Shown: positions 35,417-45,087, numbered from the stretch's first letter. The stretch is 64,000 nucleotides of DNA from Intestinibacter sp964449895 (GCA_964449895.1 CAYVBY010000011.1:1-64000), one strand, 5' to 3'. The notes: generated by a model not told the origin, from the sequence alone. Translations and numbers: made by a program.

Positions 35417-37783
35417 TTAAAAAGTCATTTTAGCTATTTCCACAGAACGTTTTGCATCTTTTGCATAGTAGTCTGCTTCAATCTTTTGTGCATATTCTTC
35501 TGTTAAAACTGCTCCTCCTACTATAACTTTAGCTTCTAGTTTAGCATCTTTTATAGCTTGTATTGTTTCTTTCATATTTTGTACAGTAGTTGTCATTAAT
35601 GCACTTAATCCTATTAATTTTATATTTTGCGCCTTAGCAGTTTCTACTACAGCCTCTATTGGAACATCTTTTCCTAAATCTATTACTTCATATCCATAAT
35701 TTTCTAGCATTATTTTTACGATATTTTTACCAATATCATGAATATCACCTTTTACTGTAGCAACTATTATTTTTCCTTTTGTATTGCCTTCTTGATTATT
35801 TGAATTTAATTTTTCTTTTATGATATTTAATGAAACTTTTATTGTTTCTGCTGCTTGAATCATTTGTGGTAGGAAAATTTCACCTCTATCGTATTTTTCA
35901 CCAACTTTATCAAGGGCAGGGATTAACATTTCATCTAATATTTTGTCCCCTTCATGTTCTTCAAGTAACTTATAAGTTAATGCTTTAGTTTCTTCTTTTA
36001 AACCTCTTTCTATAAGAACTTCTAAACTAATTTCATCTCCTACTTGAATGTTATTTTCTCCAGATTTTTTATTTGAAAAATCTCTAAATTTGTCTATATA
36101 TTCTTTGCAGCCTTTATCAATATTATTTATAACTCTATAAGCATACATTGATTCTAGCATAACATCTTCTTGAGTGTTGATTATAGCTAAATCAAGACCT
36201 GCTCCTAAAGCTAAATTTAAGAATGTAGAGTTTAGTGCTTTTCTGTTAGGAACTCCAAATGATATATTAGATACACCTAGTATAGTTTTGCATCCTAATT
36301 TTTCTTTTACCATTCTTATAGCTTTTATAGTTTCCATAGCTTCTTCTTGTTGAGCTGATACAGTAAGTGATAAGCAATCTATAAATATATCTTGTCTTTT
36401 TATTCCATAACTTTCTGCTCTTTCTACTATTTTTTTAGCTATTTCAAATCTTCCTTCTGCTGTTTTAGGAATTCCATTTTCGTCTAATGCTAAACCAACT
36501 ACAGCAGCACCATATTTTTTAACTATTGGAAGTATAGAATTTAATGAATCTTCTTTTCCATTTATAGAATTTACTATTGTTCTACCATTGTAATATCTAA
36601 GACCTTGTTCTAATGCATCTACATTAGATGAATCTATTTGTATAGGAACATTTATGATTTCTTGTAAAGTTTTTATAACTTTAGGCATCATATATTTTTC
36701 ATCTAATTCTGGAAGACCTACATTCATATTTAGTATTTCGGCGCCTTCTTCTACTTGATCAAGTCCAAGGCTTACTACATAATCTAAATTTCCACTTATT
36801 AAAGCTTCTTTTAGTGGTTCTCTTCCTGTTGGGTTTAATCTTTCACCCATTATAGTAGGTCTGTTTATTTCAAGTATTTTAGATGGCGAACAAACTACAC
36901 ATTCTAAATTCTTTTCTAATGGATTAACTTTTATATTTTTCACATTATCAGCTAATATTTTTGTAAATTTAGGATTTGTTCCACAACATCCACCTACTAC
37001 AGTAGCACCCATTTCAACAAATTTAGAAACTCCAGCTAAAAATTCTTCTTCTGTCATTTCGTATACAGTTTGTCCATCTTTCATAGCTGGAAGACCTGCG
37101 TTAGGTTGAACTATTACAGGTACAGTTGATCTTTTTATGATTTTTTCTACTACTGGAAGTAATTGATCTGGTCCAAGAGAACAGTTAACACCTACTGCAT
37201 CTGCTCCCAATCCTTGTAATGTAACTACCATACTTTCTGGTAAACAACCAGTAAAACTTCTTCCACTTTCATCAAAAGTCATAGTACAAAATACTGGTAA
37301 ATCAGAATTTTCCTTAGCAGCAAGTAATGCAGCCTTTATTTCATATAAGTCCATCATAGTTTCTATGATTATTAAATCTGCACCTGATTTTACACCTTGT
37401 ACTACTTGTCTTTTAAATATTTCATAAGCTCTATCAAAACTTAATGTTCCCATAGGTTCAAGCATTTCACCTATTGGCCCTATATCAAGAGCTACATATT
37501 TTTCATTGTTATTTTCAACTTGTTCTGCAGCTTTTTTAGCAGATTTTACTGCTACATCAATTATTTGTTCAACTTCATAACCTTTTGGTAATTTTAATTC
37601 ATTACAACCAAATGTACATGTAGTAGCTATATTAGCTCCTGCCTCAAAATATTCTTTATGTATTTCAACTAATATATCAGGATTTTCACATCCAAATGCT
37701 TCAGGATTTTGGCCAGTTTGAAGGCCTCTATTTTGAAGCATAGTTCCCATTCCTCCATCAATTATTAGTATATTATTTTTCAT
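35417..37783 (-). CDS. metH: B12-dependent methionine synthase, without activation domain
   Basis: About 788 residues: homocysteine-binding domain (1-300, with the zinc ligands in VNCS and VGGCCGT), pterin (methyl-THF) binding domain (about 320-570), and the cobalamin module (about 575-788) with the B12-ligand motif DIHDIGKN. The C-terminal AdoMet activation domain of E. coli MetH is missing and is supplied by the gene just upstream. The ATG at 37783 is chosen because the frame's first residues overlap that gene and homology begins at IIDGGMGTML. The two genes overlap by 11 bases. Confidence 0.9.
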   Translation of the reverse strand: MKNNILIIDGGMGTMLQNRGLQTGQNPEAFGCENPDILVEIHKEYFEAGANIATTCTFGCNELKLPKGYEVEQIIDVAVKSAKKAAEQVENNNEKYVALDIGPIGEMLEPMGTLSFDRAYEIFKRQVVQGVKSGADLIIIETMMDLYEIKAALLAAKENSDLPVFCTMTFDESGRSFTGCLPESMVVTLQGLGADAVGVNCSLGPDQLLPVVEKIIKRSTVPVIVQPNAGLPAMKDGQTVYEMTEEEFLAGVSKFVEMGATVVGGCCGTNPKFTKILADNVKNIKVNPLEKNLECVVCSPSKILEINRPTIMGERLNPTGREPLKEALISGNLDYVVSLGLDQVEEGAEILNMNVGLPELDEKYMMPKVIKTLQEIINVPIQIDSSNVDALEQGLRYYNGRTIVNSINGKEDSLNSILPIVKKYGAAVVGLALDENGIPKTAEGRFEIAKKIVERAESYGIKRQDIFIDCLSLTVSAQQEEAMETIKAIRMVKEKLGCKTILGVSNISFGVPNRKALNSTFLNLALGAGLDLAIINTQEDVMLESMYAYRVINNIDKGCKEYIDKFRDFSNKKSGENNIQVGDEISLEVLIERGLKEETKALTYKLLEEHEGDKILDEMLIPALDKVGEKYDRGEIFLPQMIQAAETIKVSLNIIKEKLNSNNQEGNTKGKIIVATVKGDIHDIGKNIVKIMLENYGYEVIDLGKDVPIEAVVETAKAQNIKLIGLSALMTTTVQNMKETIQAIKDAKLEAKVIVGGAVLTEEYAQKIEADYYAKDAKRSVEIAKMTF

Positions 37784-38486
37784 ATACTTTTTTATTTCCA
37801 CAACTATCAGCCTTTCTTCTAAATTTGCAATTTGTTCTATTTGAACAATTTTCACAGGTTCTTTTTCTTTCTTCTTTTTTGTTAGATATTCCTATTAATG
37901 CAACTACAGATTTTCTAGGTATCATAATCCCCGTATCAGTAACAGTTATACCAATTTTTCTCTGTGCATTTAATATATTTAATATATCTTTATTTACTCT
38001 TATATCTAAATCCCCATATCCTGGGCTATACCTCATTGTAAGAGTTTTATTTTCCTTAGATACATCTTGTAAAATATTATCTTGTATTATATCACATGCT
38101 TCTTCAATTGAAGTTGTAGCACATGCATCAATTATTACACCCTTTGTTAAATTTTTATAGCTATATGTTCTTATTGTTTTTTCAATATTAAATCCAAGCG
38201 TGGCACTCATTAAAATACATTTATCACAATCTTTAAGAAGTTCACTTATATCTTTACTCTCAAATTTTAAATTTGAGTTTTTAAATTCAACTATATGAGA
38301 TTTTGTATTGTTTTTTATATCATAAACTTCATAAACATATTTTAAATCTATATTTTCTTTTGTTTCATCTATACATTGATTTATTTTTTCATTTAAATCT
38401 TCATCTATAGATTGCCCATTATGCCCTAAATATCTAAGAACTTCTGACTTATTTATAGATAAATTAGTTGCTATATTTTCTATCAT
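37773..38486 (-). CDS. Stand-alone methionine synthase activation (reactivation) protein
   Basis: About 237 residues matching the vitamin B12-dependent methionine synthase activation domain, which binds AdoMet to remethylate inactive cob(II)alamin. Family motifs DACATTSIEEACD and RYSPGYGDLDI are clear. The last 35 residues add a Cys-rich tail (CENCSNRTNCKF...CGNKK) that may bind metal. A TTG at 38495 is an alternative start, but it lies only 4 bases from the GGAG site. Sits between luxS and metH and completes a two-piece methionine synthase. Confidence 0.85.
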   Translation of the reverse strand: MIENIATNLSINKSEVLRYLGHNGQSIDEDLNEKINQCIDETKENIDLKYVYEVYDIKNNTKSHIVEFKNSNLKFESKDISELLKDCDKCILMSATLGFNIEKTIRTYSYKNLTKGVIIDACATTSIEEACDIIQDNILQDVSKENKTLTMRYSPGYGDLDIRVNKDILNILNAQRKIGITVTDTGIMIPRKSVVALIGISNKKEERKRTCENCSNRTNCKFRRKADSCGNKKVYEK

Positions 38487-38514
38487 TCTTATCAATTATC
38501 TCCAAATATACTTA

Positions 38515-38970
38515 CTATTCACCGTATATATTTAACGAAAATCCTTGTTCTAATGCATATTTAGCATATTCTTGTGCTCCAAATAATGATAAATCTCTAT
38601 AATTACCACATTCAACAGCAGTTGCAGCCACCATTTCTTTAGCATTTACAACCTTAACTAATGCTTTTTCTAAACCTTCTTTAACAACAGAAGCATCAAC
38701 ATCTCCCCACATTACTAAGTAAAAACCTGTTCTACAGCCCATTGGTGATAAATCTATAATATCATCTAATTCTTCTCTTAAATAAGTTGCTAATAAATGC
38801 TCTAAACCATGCATTGCAGCTGTTCCAAAGGCTTCCTTATTTGGTTGTAAAAATCTTAAATCAAATTTACAAACTTTATCACCCATTTTTCCATCTAATA
38901 CACAACATTTTCTTACAAAAGGTGCTTTTACCTTATTGTGGTCTAATTTAAAACTTTCTACTTTTTCCAT
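38515..38970 (-). CDS. luxS: S-ribosylhomocysteine lyase LuxS
   Basis: 151-residue iron enzyme cleaving S-ribosylhomocysteine to homocysteine and DPD, the precursor of autoinducer 2. Metal motif HGLEH (HxxEH) at about 53-57, catalytic Cys in SPMGCRTGFY, and the second metal-ligand region TAVECGNYRDL are present. It lies directly upstream of the methionine synthase genes, so homocysteine made here is passed to MetH; the primary role may be methyl-cycle recycling. No SAM riboswitch was found in the 65 bases upstream. Confidence 0.95.
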   Translation of the reverse strand: MEKVESFKLDHNKVKAPFVRKCCVLDGKMGDKVCKFDLRFLQPNKEAFGTAAMHGLEHLLATYLREELDDIIDLSPMGCRTGFYLVMWGDVDASVVKEGLEKALVKVVNAKEMVAATAVECGNYRDLSLFGAQEYAKYALEQGFSLNIYGE

Positions 38971-39035
38971 TTTTCTATCTCCTTATTACTTAAAATTCTC
39001 AAAATACAGAAAATTACAATTTATTTATAAACAGA

Positions 39036-39065
39036 AAAACGCCTAAAGACCTTCTTTAGACGCTT
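39036..39065 (-). terminator. Terminator after the epimerase gene
   Basis: Stem AAGCGTCTAAAG / CTTTAGGCGTTTTT on the minus strand, 46 bases after the stop codon and just upstream of luxS. Confidence 0.7.
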
Positions 39066-39110
39066 TATATATCAAATTATATATTACTCAAGATTTTTTG
39101 TAAATAAATC

Positions 39111-40052
39111 TTAAATTATCTTTAAAACTTGATCTACTTCTGTCATTTCTACATCTTCCATCTTAGGTTTATTTTTAACATACCATTGGTAAGTTTTTTT
39201 CAAACCTTTTTCAATTAATATATTAGGAATATATAGTCCATCATTTATCAATTTGTCTATTTCTAATACACAACTAATATTTCTAAATGGGAAATAACTT
39301 CTCTCTTTTATTTTTATTTTGTCTAAATCTACATATTTTATTATAGGTTCTTTTCCAACAATTTCTCCACATACTTCTATTAATCTTTTCCAAGTTATAA
39401 GTTGTGGTGTGGAAACATTATATGCCTCTCTTACTTTATCATTTTTTGTTAAACTATATAAAACTTTTACAAAATCATCTATATATATAAATTGATTTAC
39501 GACCGGTTCACTTCCTTTTCTAGGCACAGGAATTGCTTTATTATCTCTTATTCTATCAAATAAGAATACCTCTCTGTATAAATTATTTTCTGGCCCATAA
39601 ATATGTGTTGGTCTTATTAATATATAAGGTAGATCACTTTCTATAATATATTTTTCAGCCTCAACTTTTTCAATTCCATATTTACCCCATTCTGGATTTA
39701 AGCCTTTTTCGGCATCTTCTGATATATATTCTTTACTTGTCTTTTTATAAACTGCAGCTGAAGATAATACAACGTATTTTTTTAGAGATTGTCTATTTAC
39801 AAATTTAAATAAATTCTCTATATCTGATTTTAAAAACGCAGTTAAATCATATATATATTGGTATTCGTTTTCCTCTAAAGCCTTTTCTAATTCCTCTACA
39901 TTTCGTCTGTTACATAAAAAGTGTTTGTTTACACCATCATAATCAATATTACCTGTTGTTAATACATCAACCTTGTATTCATGTTTTATAAAATATTTAG
40001 CTAGTGATTTTCCTATAAAATCACTCCCACCCATAATTAAAACTGACTTCAT
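39111..40052 (-). CDS. NAD-dependent epimerase/dehydratase (extended SDR)
   Basis: 313 residues with a Rossmann nucleotide site near the start (GGSDFIGKSLAKYF), the catalytic YGIEK at about residue 125 and the IRPTHIYGPENN segment. It resembles extended SDR nucleotide-sugar epimerases and RNA-binding SDR relatives. No sugar operon surrounds it, so the substrate is unknown. It is flanked by terminators on both sides and is monocistronic. Confidence 0.8.
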   Translation of the reverse strand: MKSVLIMGGSDFIGKSLAKYFIKHEYKVDVLTTGNIDYDGVNKHFLCNRRNVEELEKALEENEYQYIYDLTAFLKSDIENLFKFVNRQSLKKYVVLSSAAVYKKTSKEYISEDAEKGLNPEWGKYGIEKVEAEKYIIESDLPYILIRPTHIYGPENNLYREVFLFDRIRDNKAIPVPRKGSEPVVNQFIYIDDFVKVLYSLTKNDKVREAYNVSTPQLITWKRLIEVCGEIVGKEPIIKYVDLDKIKIKERSYFPFRNISCVLEIDKLINDGLYIPNILIEKGLKKTYQWYVKNKPKMEDVEMTEVDQVLKII

Positions 40053-40158
40053 TTTTATTATTCCTCCCTATGGATTTATTATTTATATTTAAAAACAACG
40101 TCATATTAATAATACCATATATTTCCACAAGCTTGATGTATAATTAAATTTATACGAC

Positions 40159-40199
40159 AAAAAAAGAGCAGTTAATTTTTATTTGCTGCTCTTTTTTTA
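40159..40199 (-). terminator. Terminator after the amino-acid ABC transporter operon
   Basis: AAAAAAAGAGCAGC / CTGCTCTTTTTTT type hairpin (minus strand) beginning about 7 bases past the stop codon. Confidence 0.75.
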
Positions 40200-40205
40200 A
40201 ATTTT

Positions 40206-40943
40206 CTATTTATCTAAAGTTCTTTTTAAGAATTCACGAGTACGTTCTTGAACTGGATTATTAAATATTTGTTCTGGAGTTCCTTCTTCAGCGATTACTC
40301 CTTTATCCATAAACACAACTCTATCAGAAACTTCTTCAGCAAATCCCATTTCATGTGTAACAACTAACATTGTAAGACCAGTTTCTGCTAATTCTTTCAT
40401 AACCTTTAAAACCTCTCCTACCATCTCAGGGTCAAGAGCTGATGTTGGTTCATCAAATAACATAACATCTGGTTCCATAGAAAGTGCTCTAGCTATTGCA
40501 ACTCTTTGTTTTTGTCCACCTGATAATTGTTTTGGTTTTGCATTTAAATATGAATCCATTCCTACTATTTTTAAATATTTCATAGCAACATCTTCAGCTT
40601 CTTTTTTAGATCTTTTTAAAACTTTTATTTGACCTACAGTACAGTTTCCTAAAACATCAAGGTTATTAAATAGATTAAATTGTTGGAATACCATTCCTAA
40701 TTTTGTACGATAATCATATATATTATGTTTTTCATCTAATATATTTTCACCATTATATATAATTTCTCCTCCACTTGGAGTTTCAAGTAAATTTATGCAA
40801 CGAAGAAGAGTTGATTTTCCAGATCCCGAAGAACCTATTATGCAAACAACTTCTCCTTTATTAACTGAAAAATCTATATCTCTTAGTACTTCATGTGTTC
40901 CAAAGGATTTACTTAAATGTTTAATTTGTATTACATTTTCCAT
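40206..40943 (-). CDS. Polar amino acid ABC transporter, ATP-binding protein
   Basis: 245-residue ATPase of the PAAT (GlnQ-like) family. Walker A IGSSGSGKST (about 37-46), signature LSGGQKQRVA, Walker B DVMLFDEP and the H-loop VVTHEM are all intact. It is the last gene of the binding protein-permease-ATPase operon. Substrate class is polar amino acids or cystine; the exact one cannot be fixed. Confidence 0.9.
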   Translation of the reverse strand: MENVIQIKHLSKSFGTHEVLRDIDFSVNKGEVVCIIGSSGSGKSTLLRCINLLETPSGGEIIYNGENILDEKHNIYDYRTKLGMVFQQFNLFNNLDVLGNCTVGQIKVLKRSKKEAEDVAMKYLKIVGMDSYLNAKPKQLSGGQKQRVAIARALSMEPDVMLFDEPTSALDPEMVGEVLKVMKELAETGLTMLVVTHEMGFAEEVSDRVVFMDKGVIAEEGTPEQIFNNPVQERTREFLKRTLDK

Positions 40944-40961
40944 TTTCTTTCCTCCACTAAC

Positions 40962-41726
40962 TTAGTTTGCGCTCTTTTTTAATGCATCTTCAGGTCTTTG
41001 AACTTGCATTTGATTTCCTGTCATATTGTAATTTTCAGGACCATCTAATTTCTTTTCTACAAAACGTAATATTCTTGTAATAGTAAATGTCATAATAAAG
41101 TACATTATACATGTTACAAAGAATGATTCAAAATATCTGAAGTTGTTTCCTGCAATTGTTTTTGTTGTAAAGTAAAGTTCAGTTACTCCTATAACATTAA
41201 GTACTGATGTATCTTTTATATTGATTACAAACTCATTACCTGTTGCTGGTAATATATTTCTTACAACTTGAGGTAATACAACATTTATCATTGTTTGAAG
41301 ATGAGTCATACCTATAGCATGTGCAGCTTCAAATTGACCTTTGTCGATAGATATAATACCACCACGAACTATTTCAGCCATATATGCACCTGTATTTATA
41401 GAAACTATAAATATAGCTGCAAAAGTTCTATCCATATCAATTCCAAAAGCTAAATCAGAACCATAATAAATAACCATAGCTTGAACAATCATTGGTGTTC
41501 CACGGAAAAACTCAACATAAGCATTTAAAATAGCATTTACAACTGTTAAAACAACTTTTTTTCCGCCTTTTTCACCTTTTGGAATAGTTCTTATAATTCC
41601 TATTAATAAACCTATAATAGAACCAATTACAGTCCCTATTAATGATATAAATAATGTCATTTCAGCACCGCTTAAAAAAACGCGCCAGTTTTGAGATACG
41701 ATTTGAACAATCCACTCCGAACTCAT
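40962..41726 (-). CDS. Polar amino acid ABC transporter, permease
   Basis: 254 residues with five transmembrane helices. The N-terminal GAEMTLFISLIGTVIGSIIG region and the cytoplasmic EAA loop (EAAHAIGMTHLQTMINVVLPQ, seen in part at about 154-172) are typical of HisM/GlnP-type permeases; EFFRGTPMIVQ is the family motif. Overlaps none of its neighbours, with an 18-base gap to the ATPase gene. Confidence 0.9.
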   Translation of the reverse strand: MSSEWIVQIVSQNWRVFLSGAEMTLFISLIGTVIGSIIGLLIGIIRTIPKGEKGGKKVVLTVVNAILNAYVEFFRGTPMIVQAMVIYYGSDLAFGIDMDRTFAAIFIVSINTGAYMAEIVRGGIISIDKGQFEAAHAIGMTHLQTMINVVLPQVVRNILPATGNEFVINIKDTSVLNVIGVTELYFTTKTIAGNNFRYFESFFVTCIMYFIMTFTITRILRFVEKKLDGPENYNMTGNQMQVQRPEDALKKSAN

Positions 41727-41753
41727 TTATTAACTCCTCCTTAATTACACCCA

Positions 41754-41784
41754 AAGACCGACTGTATTTCTACAACCGGTCTTA
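41754..41784 (-). terminator. Intercistronic hairpin between binding protein and permease
   Basis: Imperfect AAGACCG / CGGTCTT hairpin without a strong T run. Such hairpins after the binding-protein gene usually protect its mRNA or terminate partly, giving more binding protein than permease. Confidence 0.5.
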
Positions 41785-41819
41785 GTTTATGTTTTAAATA
41801 TTTTATTTTTTAATTAAAA

Positions 41820-42644
41820 TTAATTTTGAGCAGGTTGATTAGCTATTGCATCATCCATTAATTTTAAACGATCTTCTTCTAATATTCCTTTTAATATTTC
41901 ATTTATTTTTTCTAATAAATCGCTATCTTTAGCAATACCTACTGCTATAGCAGTATCTTCTTTAGATGTTTTAAATCCATCTGTAAATTCTACCATTGCA
42001 AAATTACTATTTGCAGCAACAGCACTTACAGCTTCAGGGCGTTCTGAAACATATCCATCTATTTTACCTGCTTCTAATGCAACCCTCATAGCTGGGAAAT
42101 TATCCATAGCTGTATCTTTATTTACACCTTTAATTTGGTCTATTACTGTATAATGGAAAGTATTTAATTGAGCTGTTATAGTTGCACCTTTAAAGTCGCT
42201 TAATTTTGTTGCATTTTCATATTCTCCACCTTTTTTAACAACCATTACTAAATCAGAAGTATAATATACATCTGAGAAGTCTATAGTTTTTGCACGTTCA
42301 GCAGTTGGTGACATACCTGCGATTATAGCGTCTATTTTCCCTGATTGTATAGCTGGAACTAATCCGTCCCATTCAGTTTTAACTATAACTAATTCTTTTC
42401 CTAAACCTTCAGCTATTTTTTTAGCTATTTGAACATCATATCCGTTTGCATATTCATCATTGCCTTCAATTTTTACAGCTCCATTAGAATCATCACTTTG
42501 AGTCCAGTTAAATGGCGCATATCCACATTCCATACCAACTCTAAATTCATTTGATTCTTCTTTAGATGAGCTTGAACTACATCCTGTTAAAGCCATTGTA
42601 AATATCATTACAGCAGCTAATAATAGTGATATTCTTTTTTTCAT
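41820..42644 (-). CDS. Polar amino acid ABC transporter, substrate-binding lipoprotein
   Basis: 274 residues: signal peptide with lipobox LTGC (about residues 18-21), a Ser-rich linker and an SBP_bac_3 domain with family stretches VGMECGYAPFNW, GYDVQIAKKIAEGL and DAIIAGMSPTAERA. It binds polar amino acids outside the cell. The ATG at 42644 is chosen over an in-frame ATG at 42683 because it has a GGGGGAA site at the right distance and begins a canonical KKR signal. First gene of the operon. Confidence 0.88.
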   Translation of the reverse strand: MKKRISLLLAAVMIFTMALTGCSSSSSKEESNEFRVGMECGYAPFNWTQSDDSNGAVKIEGNDEYANGYDVQIAKKIAEGLGKELVIVKTEWDGLVPAIQSGKIDAIIAGMSPTAERAKTIDFSDVYYTSDLVMVVKKGGEYENATKLSDFKGATITAQLNTFHYTVIDQIKGVNKDTAMDNFPAMRVALEAGKIDGYVSERPEAVSAVAANSNFAMVEFTDGFKTSKEDTAIAVGIAKDSDLLEKINEILKGILEEDRLKLMDDAIANQPAQN

Positions 42645-42706
42645 AAAAAGTATTCCCCCTTGTAAATAGTAGCTTTTTTCCAATTTTAACCATTGAAATT
42701 ACTAAA

Positions 42707-42735
42707 ATTCTAACACTATATAGTTATTTTTTCAA
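42707..42735 (-). promoter_or_regulatory. Promoter of the amino-acid ABC operon
   Basis: Minus strand TTGAAA at 42730-42735, a 17-base spacer, TAGAAT at 42707-42712; start near 42700, leader about 55 bases. Confidence 0.6.
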
Positions 42736-42899
42736 TATGTTAATCGATTTTTCCTAAATTTAGTATTTATATATATAAATTTTATTTTATTAGTTATAAT
42801 ATTTTGTTCTTTTTTCAATTGTAAATTATATATTTTATGAATATATACATTGTTTTATCATAATTATTTTTTTTATCTAAAAAACAAAAACCATACTTA

Positions 42900-42928
42900 T
42901 TGACAAAACAATACTTATTTTTTATTAT
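42900..42928 (+). promoter_or_regulatory. Promoter of the YdjM-like gene
   Basis: TTGACA at 42900-42905, a 17-base spacer and TATTAT at 42923-42928 on the plus strand, followed by a GGAGGTG site at 42953-42959. Confidence 0.65.
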
Positions 42929-42991
42929 AAAACAATATAAGTTACAAATTTTGGAGGTGATTTTATAAATATTTATATAGTTCTCATAATA

Positions 42992-43600
42992 ATGTTCATT
43001 GTTTTATTTTTTAAAATTGATTTTATAAAAGATATAGTATCTCTGCAATTTTTACCGTCTGCATTGAATATGTTTAATGGAAATATAAATTCAAATACTT
43101 TTAAATTTAAATCTATTGAAGTTTTTATAAACTGCATTTTAGCTGGAATAATAAATTTAATAGATTTTTGTTTGTTATCTATAATTTGGATTCCACATTT
43201 TAAAAAATTTTTAAATTTTATATATAGAAATCCAGACACTCTTGAAAAGCATGCTTCTTTTTTATTTGGAGGGAATAAAGGACATAGAAATTTCATTACT
43301 CATTCTATTTTTAATCCTTTATTTTTAGGGTATTTATTTTTATCCTCAAAAATTTGCATTATCTTTTCAGATATGCACTTAGGTATTATTTTTAAATATC
43401 TATTATTTCTAATCGGACTATGCTTTCCTTGTCATTTACTTTCAGATACTATGCCAAATCATTGGAGAGGATTCGCAAATATTAAAGTTTATTTATTTAC
43501 TAACTTTTATACATTTTGCCCTCTAATATCAAAATCTTGGCTTTATATAGGAACTTTTTTATCCTTTATATTATTATATAAATTCATTTTTTTAATATAG
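42992..43600 (+). CDS. Membrane-bound metal-dependent hydrolase-like (YdjM/DUF457-type) protein
   Basis: 202 residues from the first ATG, with about four or five hydrophobic segments. GHRNFITHS and CHLLSDTMPNH resemble the HRG.THS and H..SD metal-binding motifs of YdjM-type membrane hydrolases. The GGAGGTG ribosome site (42953-42959) is 33 bases before this ATG; the codon properly spaced from it is an in-frame ATA at 42965, which would add nine residues (I/M-N-I-Y-I-V-L-I-I) and complete a first membrane helix. Either an unusual start or a recent start-codon change is possible. Family assignment is tentative. Confidence 0.55.
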   Translation: MFIVLFFKIDFIKDIVSLQFLPSALNMFNGNINSNTFKFKSIEVFINCILAGIINLIDFCLLSIIWIPHFKKFLNFIYRNPDTLEKHASFLFGGNKGHRNFITHSIFNPLFLGYLFLSSKICIIFSDMHLGIIFKYLLFLIGLCFPCHLLSDTMPNHWRGFANIKVYLFTNFYTFCPLISKSWLYIGTFLSFILLYKFIFLI

Positions 43601-43722
43601 TTTTCCATCTATAAAATTACCTTTTTTTGTATAGTGTTTTTTTTATAAAAAAGTAATATCATATTTATAATAACTTTATTAAATTTAAAATTTTATATTT
43701 AAACAAAGAAAGGATTTTATAA

Positions 43723-45087
43723 ATGGAAAATAACAAATTACAAAAAAACCTAGGACTGGCAACTGCCTTGTCTACAGTAATCGGAATGGTAATCGGAGGA
43801 GGAGTTTTCTTCAAACCTCAAGCAGTTTACACTCTTACAGGTGGAGCTCCTGGACTTGGAATACTTACTTGGATTCTTGCAGGTATTATGGCAATAACAG
43901 CTGGTCTTACTGCAGCTGAAATTTCTGCTGCTATACCAAAAACTGGAGGAATGATGGTATACATAGAAGAAATATACAGCAAAAAATTAGGATTTTTAAC
44001 TGGATGGATGCAATCAATTTTATTCTTTCCAGCTACTATTGCAGCACTTGCTGTTATGTTTGGTAACCAAACTGCAATGCTATTTGGTAATGCAGATTTA
44101 GTTTTACCTATGACAATTGGTGTTATAATTATCCTTGGTTTTCTTAATACTCTAAGTTCAAAGACAAGCGGTAATATTCAAACAATCTCAACAGTAGCAA
44201 AATTAATTCCTTTAGTTTTAATCATAGTATTTGGTTTTATAAAAGGCGAAGGAAGTAATTCTATAGTTACTCCTTTTGTAGGAAAAGGTGTTTCAACAGG
44301 AAATATACTAGGTTCTTTATTAATATCAGTACTATTTGCATATGATGGATGGATAAATGTTGGCGCTCTTGCTGGAGAGATGAAAAATCCAGGTAAGGAT
44401 TTACCTAAAGCTATAGTAGGTGGTCTATCATTAGTTATGGCTGTCTATTTATTAATAAATATAGCTTACTTAAAAGTATTACCAGCAAGTGAATTAGCTT
44501 CTTATTCATCTCCTGCTTCAGCTGTTGCAGAAGTTTTATTTGGACAACTTGGCGGAAAACTTATAACTATAGGTATACTAATATCAGTATTTGGTTGTAT
44601 AAATGGTTATATTCTAACAGGTACAAGAGTTTTATATACTTTAGCTGAACAAAAAACTCTTCCATATAGCAATGTTTTAAATAAATTAAATAAATTTGAA
44701 GTACCTTCAGTTGCAACTATAATTATATCTTGCTTAGCTATATTATACGCACTTTCTGGACAATTTAATTTACTAAGTGACTTATCGATGTTTGCTGTTT
44801 GGTCTTTCTATTTATTAACATTTATAGGAGTTTTCAAATTAAGAAAAAATAGACCTGATTTACACAGACCTTATAAAGTTCCACTATATCCAATAGTTCC
44901 AATACTAGCTATTGCAAGTGGTTTATTTGTTGTTTTAAGCCAATTATTTTTATCAGGCCTTCAAAGCACAATCATCTCTCTTTGTGGAGTAGCTATAACA
45001 TTAATAGGTCTTCCTATATACGAAACTGTCCAAAAGAAAAATAAATCAGATATAAATAATTACGATGATATAGATAAAGTTAGTTAA
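43723..45087 (+). CDS. APC-family amino acid permease (SteT-like)
   Basis: 454 residues with twelve predicted membrane helices. The first helix carries TVIGMVIGGGVFFKPQAV, close to the substrate-binding GSGIF-type motif of LAT-like exchangers (B. subtilis SteT, serine/threonine exchange). The sixth-helix region FAYDGWINVGALAGEMKNP fits the same group. Substrate is therefore neutral amino acids by family; not provable. Monocistronic with a good ribosome site. Confidence 0.85.
   Translation: MENNKLQKNLGLATALSTVIGMVIGGGVFFKPQAVYTLTGGAPGLGILTWILAGIMAITAGLTAAEISAAIPKTGGMMVYIEEIYSKKLGFLTGWMQSILFFPATIAALAVMFGNQTAMLFGNADLVLPMTIGVIIILGFLNTLSSKTSGNIQTISTVAKLIPLVLIIVFGFIKGEGSNSIVTPFVGKGVSTGNILGSLLISVLFAYDGWINVGALAGEMKNPGKDLPKAIVGGLSLVMAVYLLINIAYLKVLPASELASYSSPASAVAEVLFGQLGGKLITIGILISVFGCINGYILTGTRVLYTLAEQKTLPYSNVLNKLNKFEVPSVATIIISCLAILYALSGQFNLLSDLSMFAVWSFYLLTFIGVFKLRKNRPDLHRPYKVPLYPIVPILAIASGLFVVLSQLFLSGLQSTIISLCGVAITLIGLPIYETVQKKNKSDINNYDDIDKVS

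Larger units (their letters stand above)
42684..42991. other. Divergent regulatory region
   Basis: About 308 bases between the ABC operon (minus) and the YdjM-like gene (plus), with one promoter for each direction. The middle is AT-rich with no ORF or recognisable riboswitch. Confidence 0.5.

Noticed and set aside
38971..39035. SAM riboswitch before luxS
   Set aside because: Only 65 bases lie between the previous terminator and luxS; no room and no conserved motif.
42973..43296. Minus-strand ORF across the YdjM-like gene
   Set aside because: Antisense to a better-supported gene with promoter and ribosome site; the composition looks like a shadow frame.
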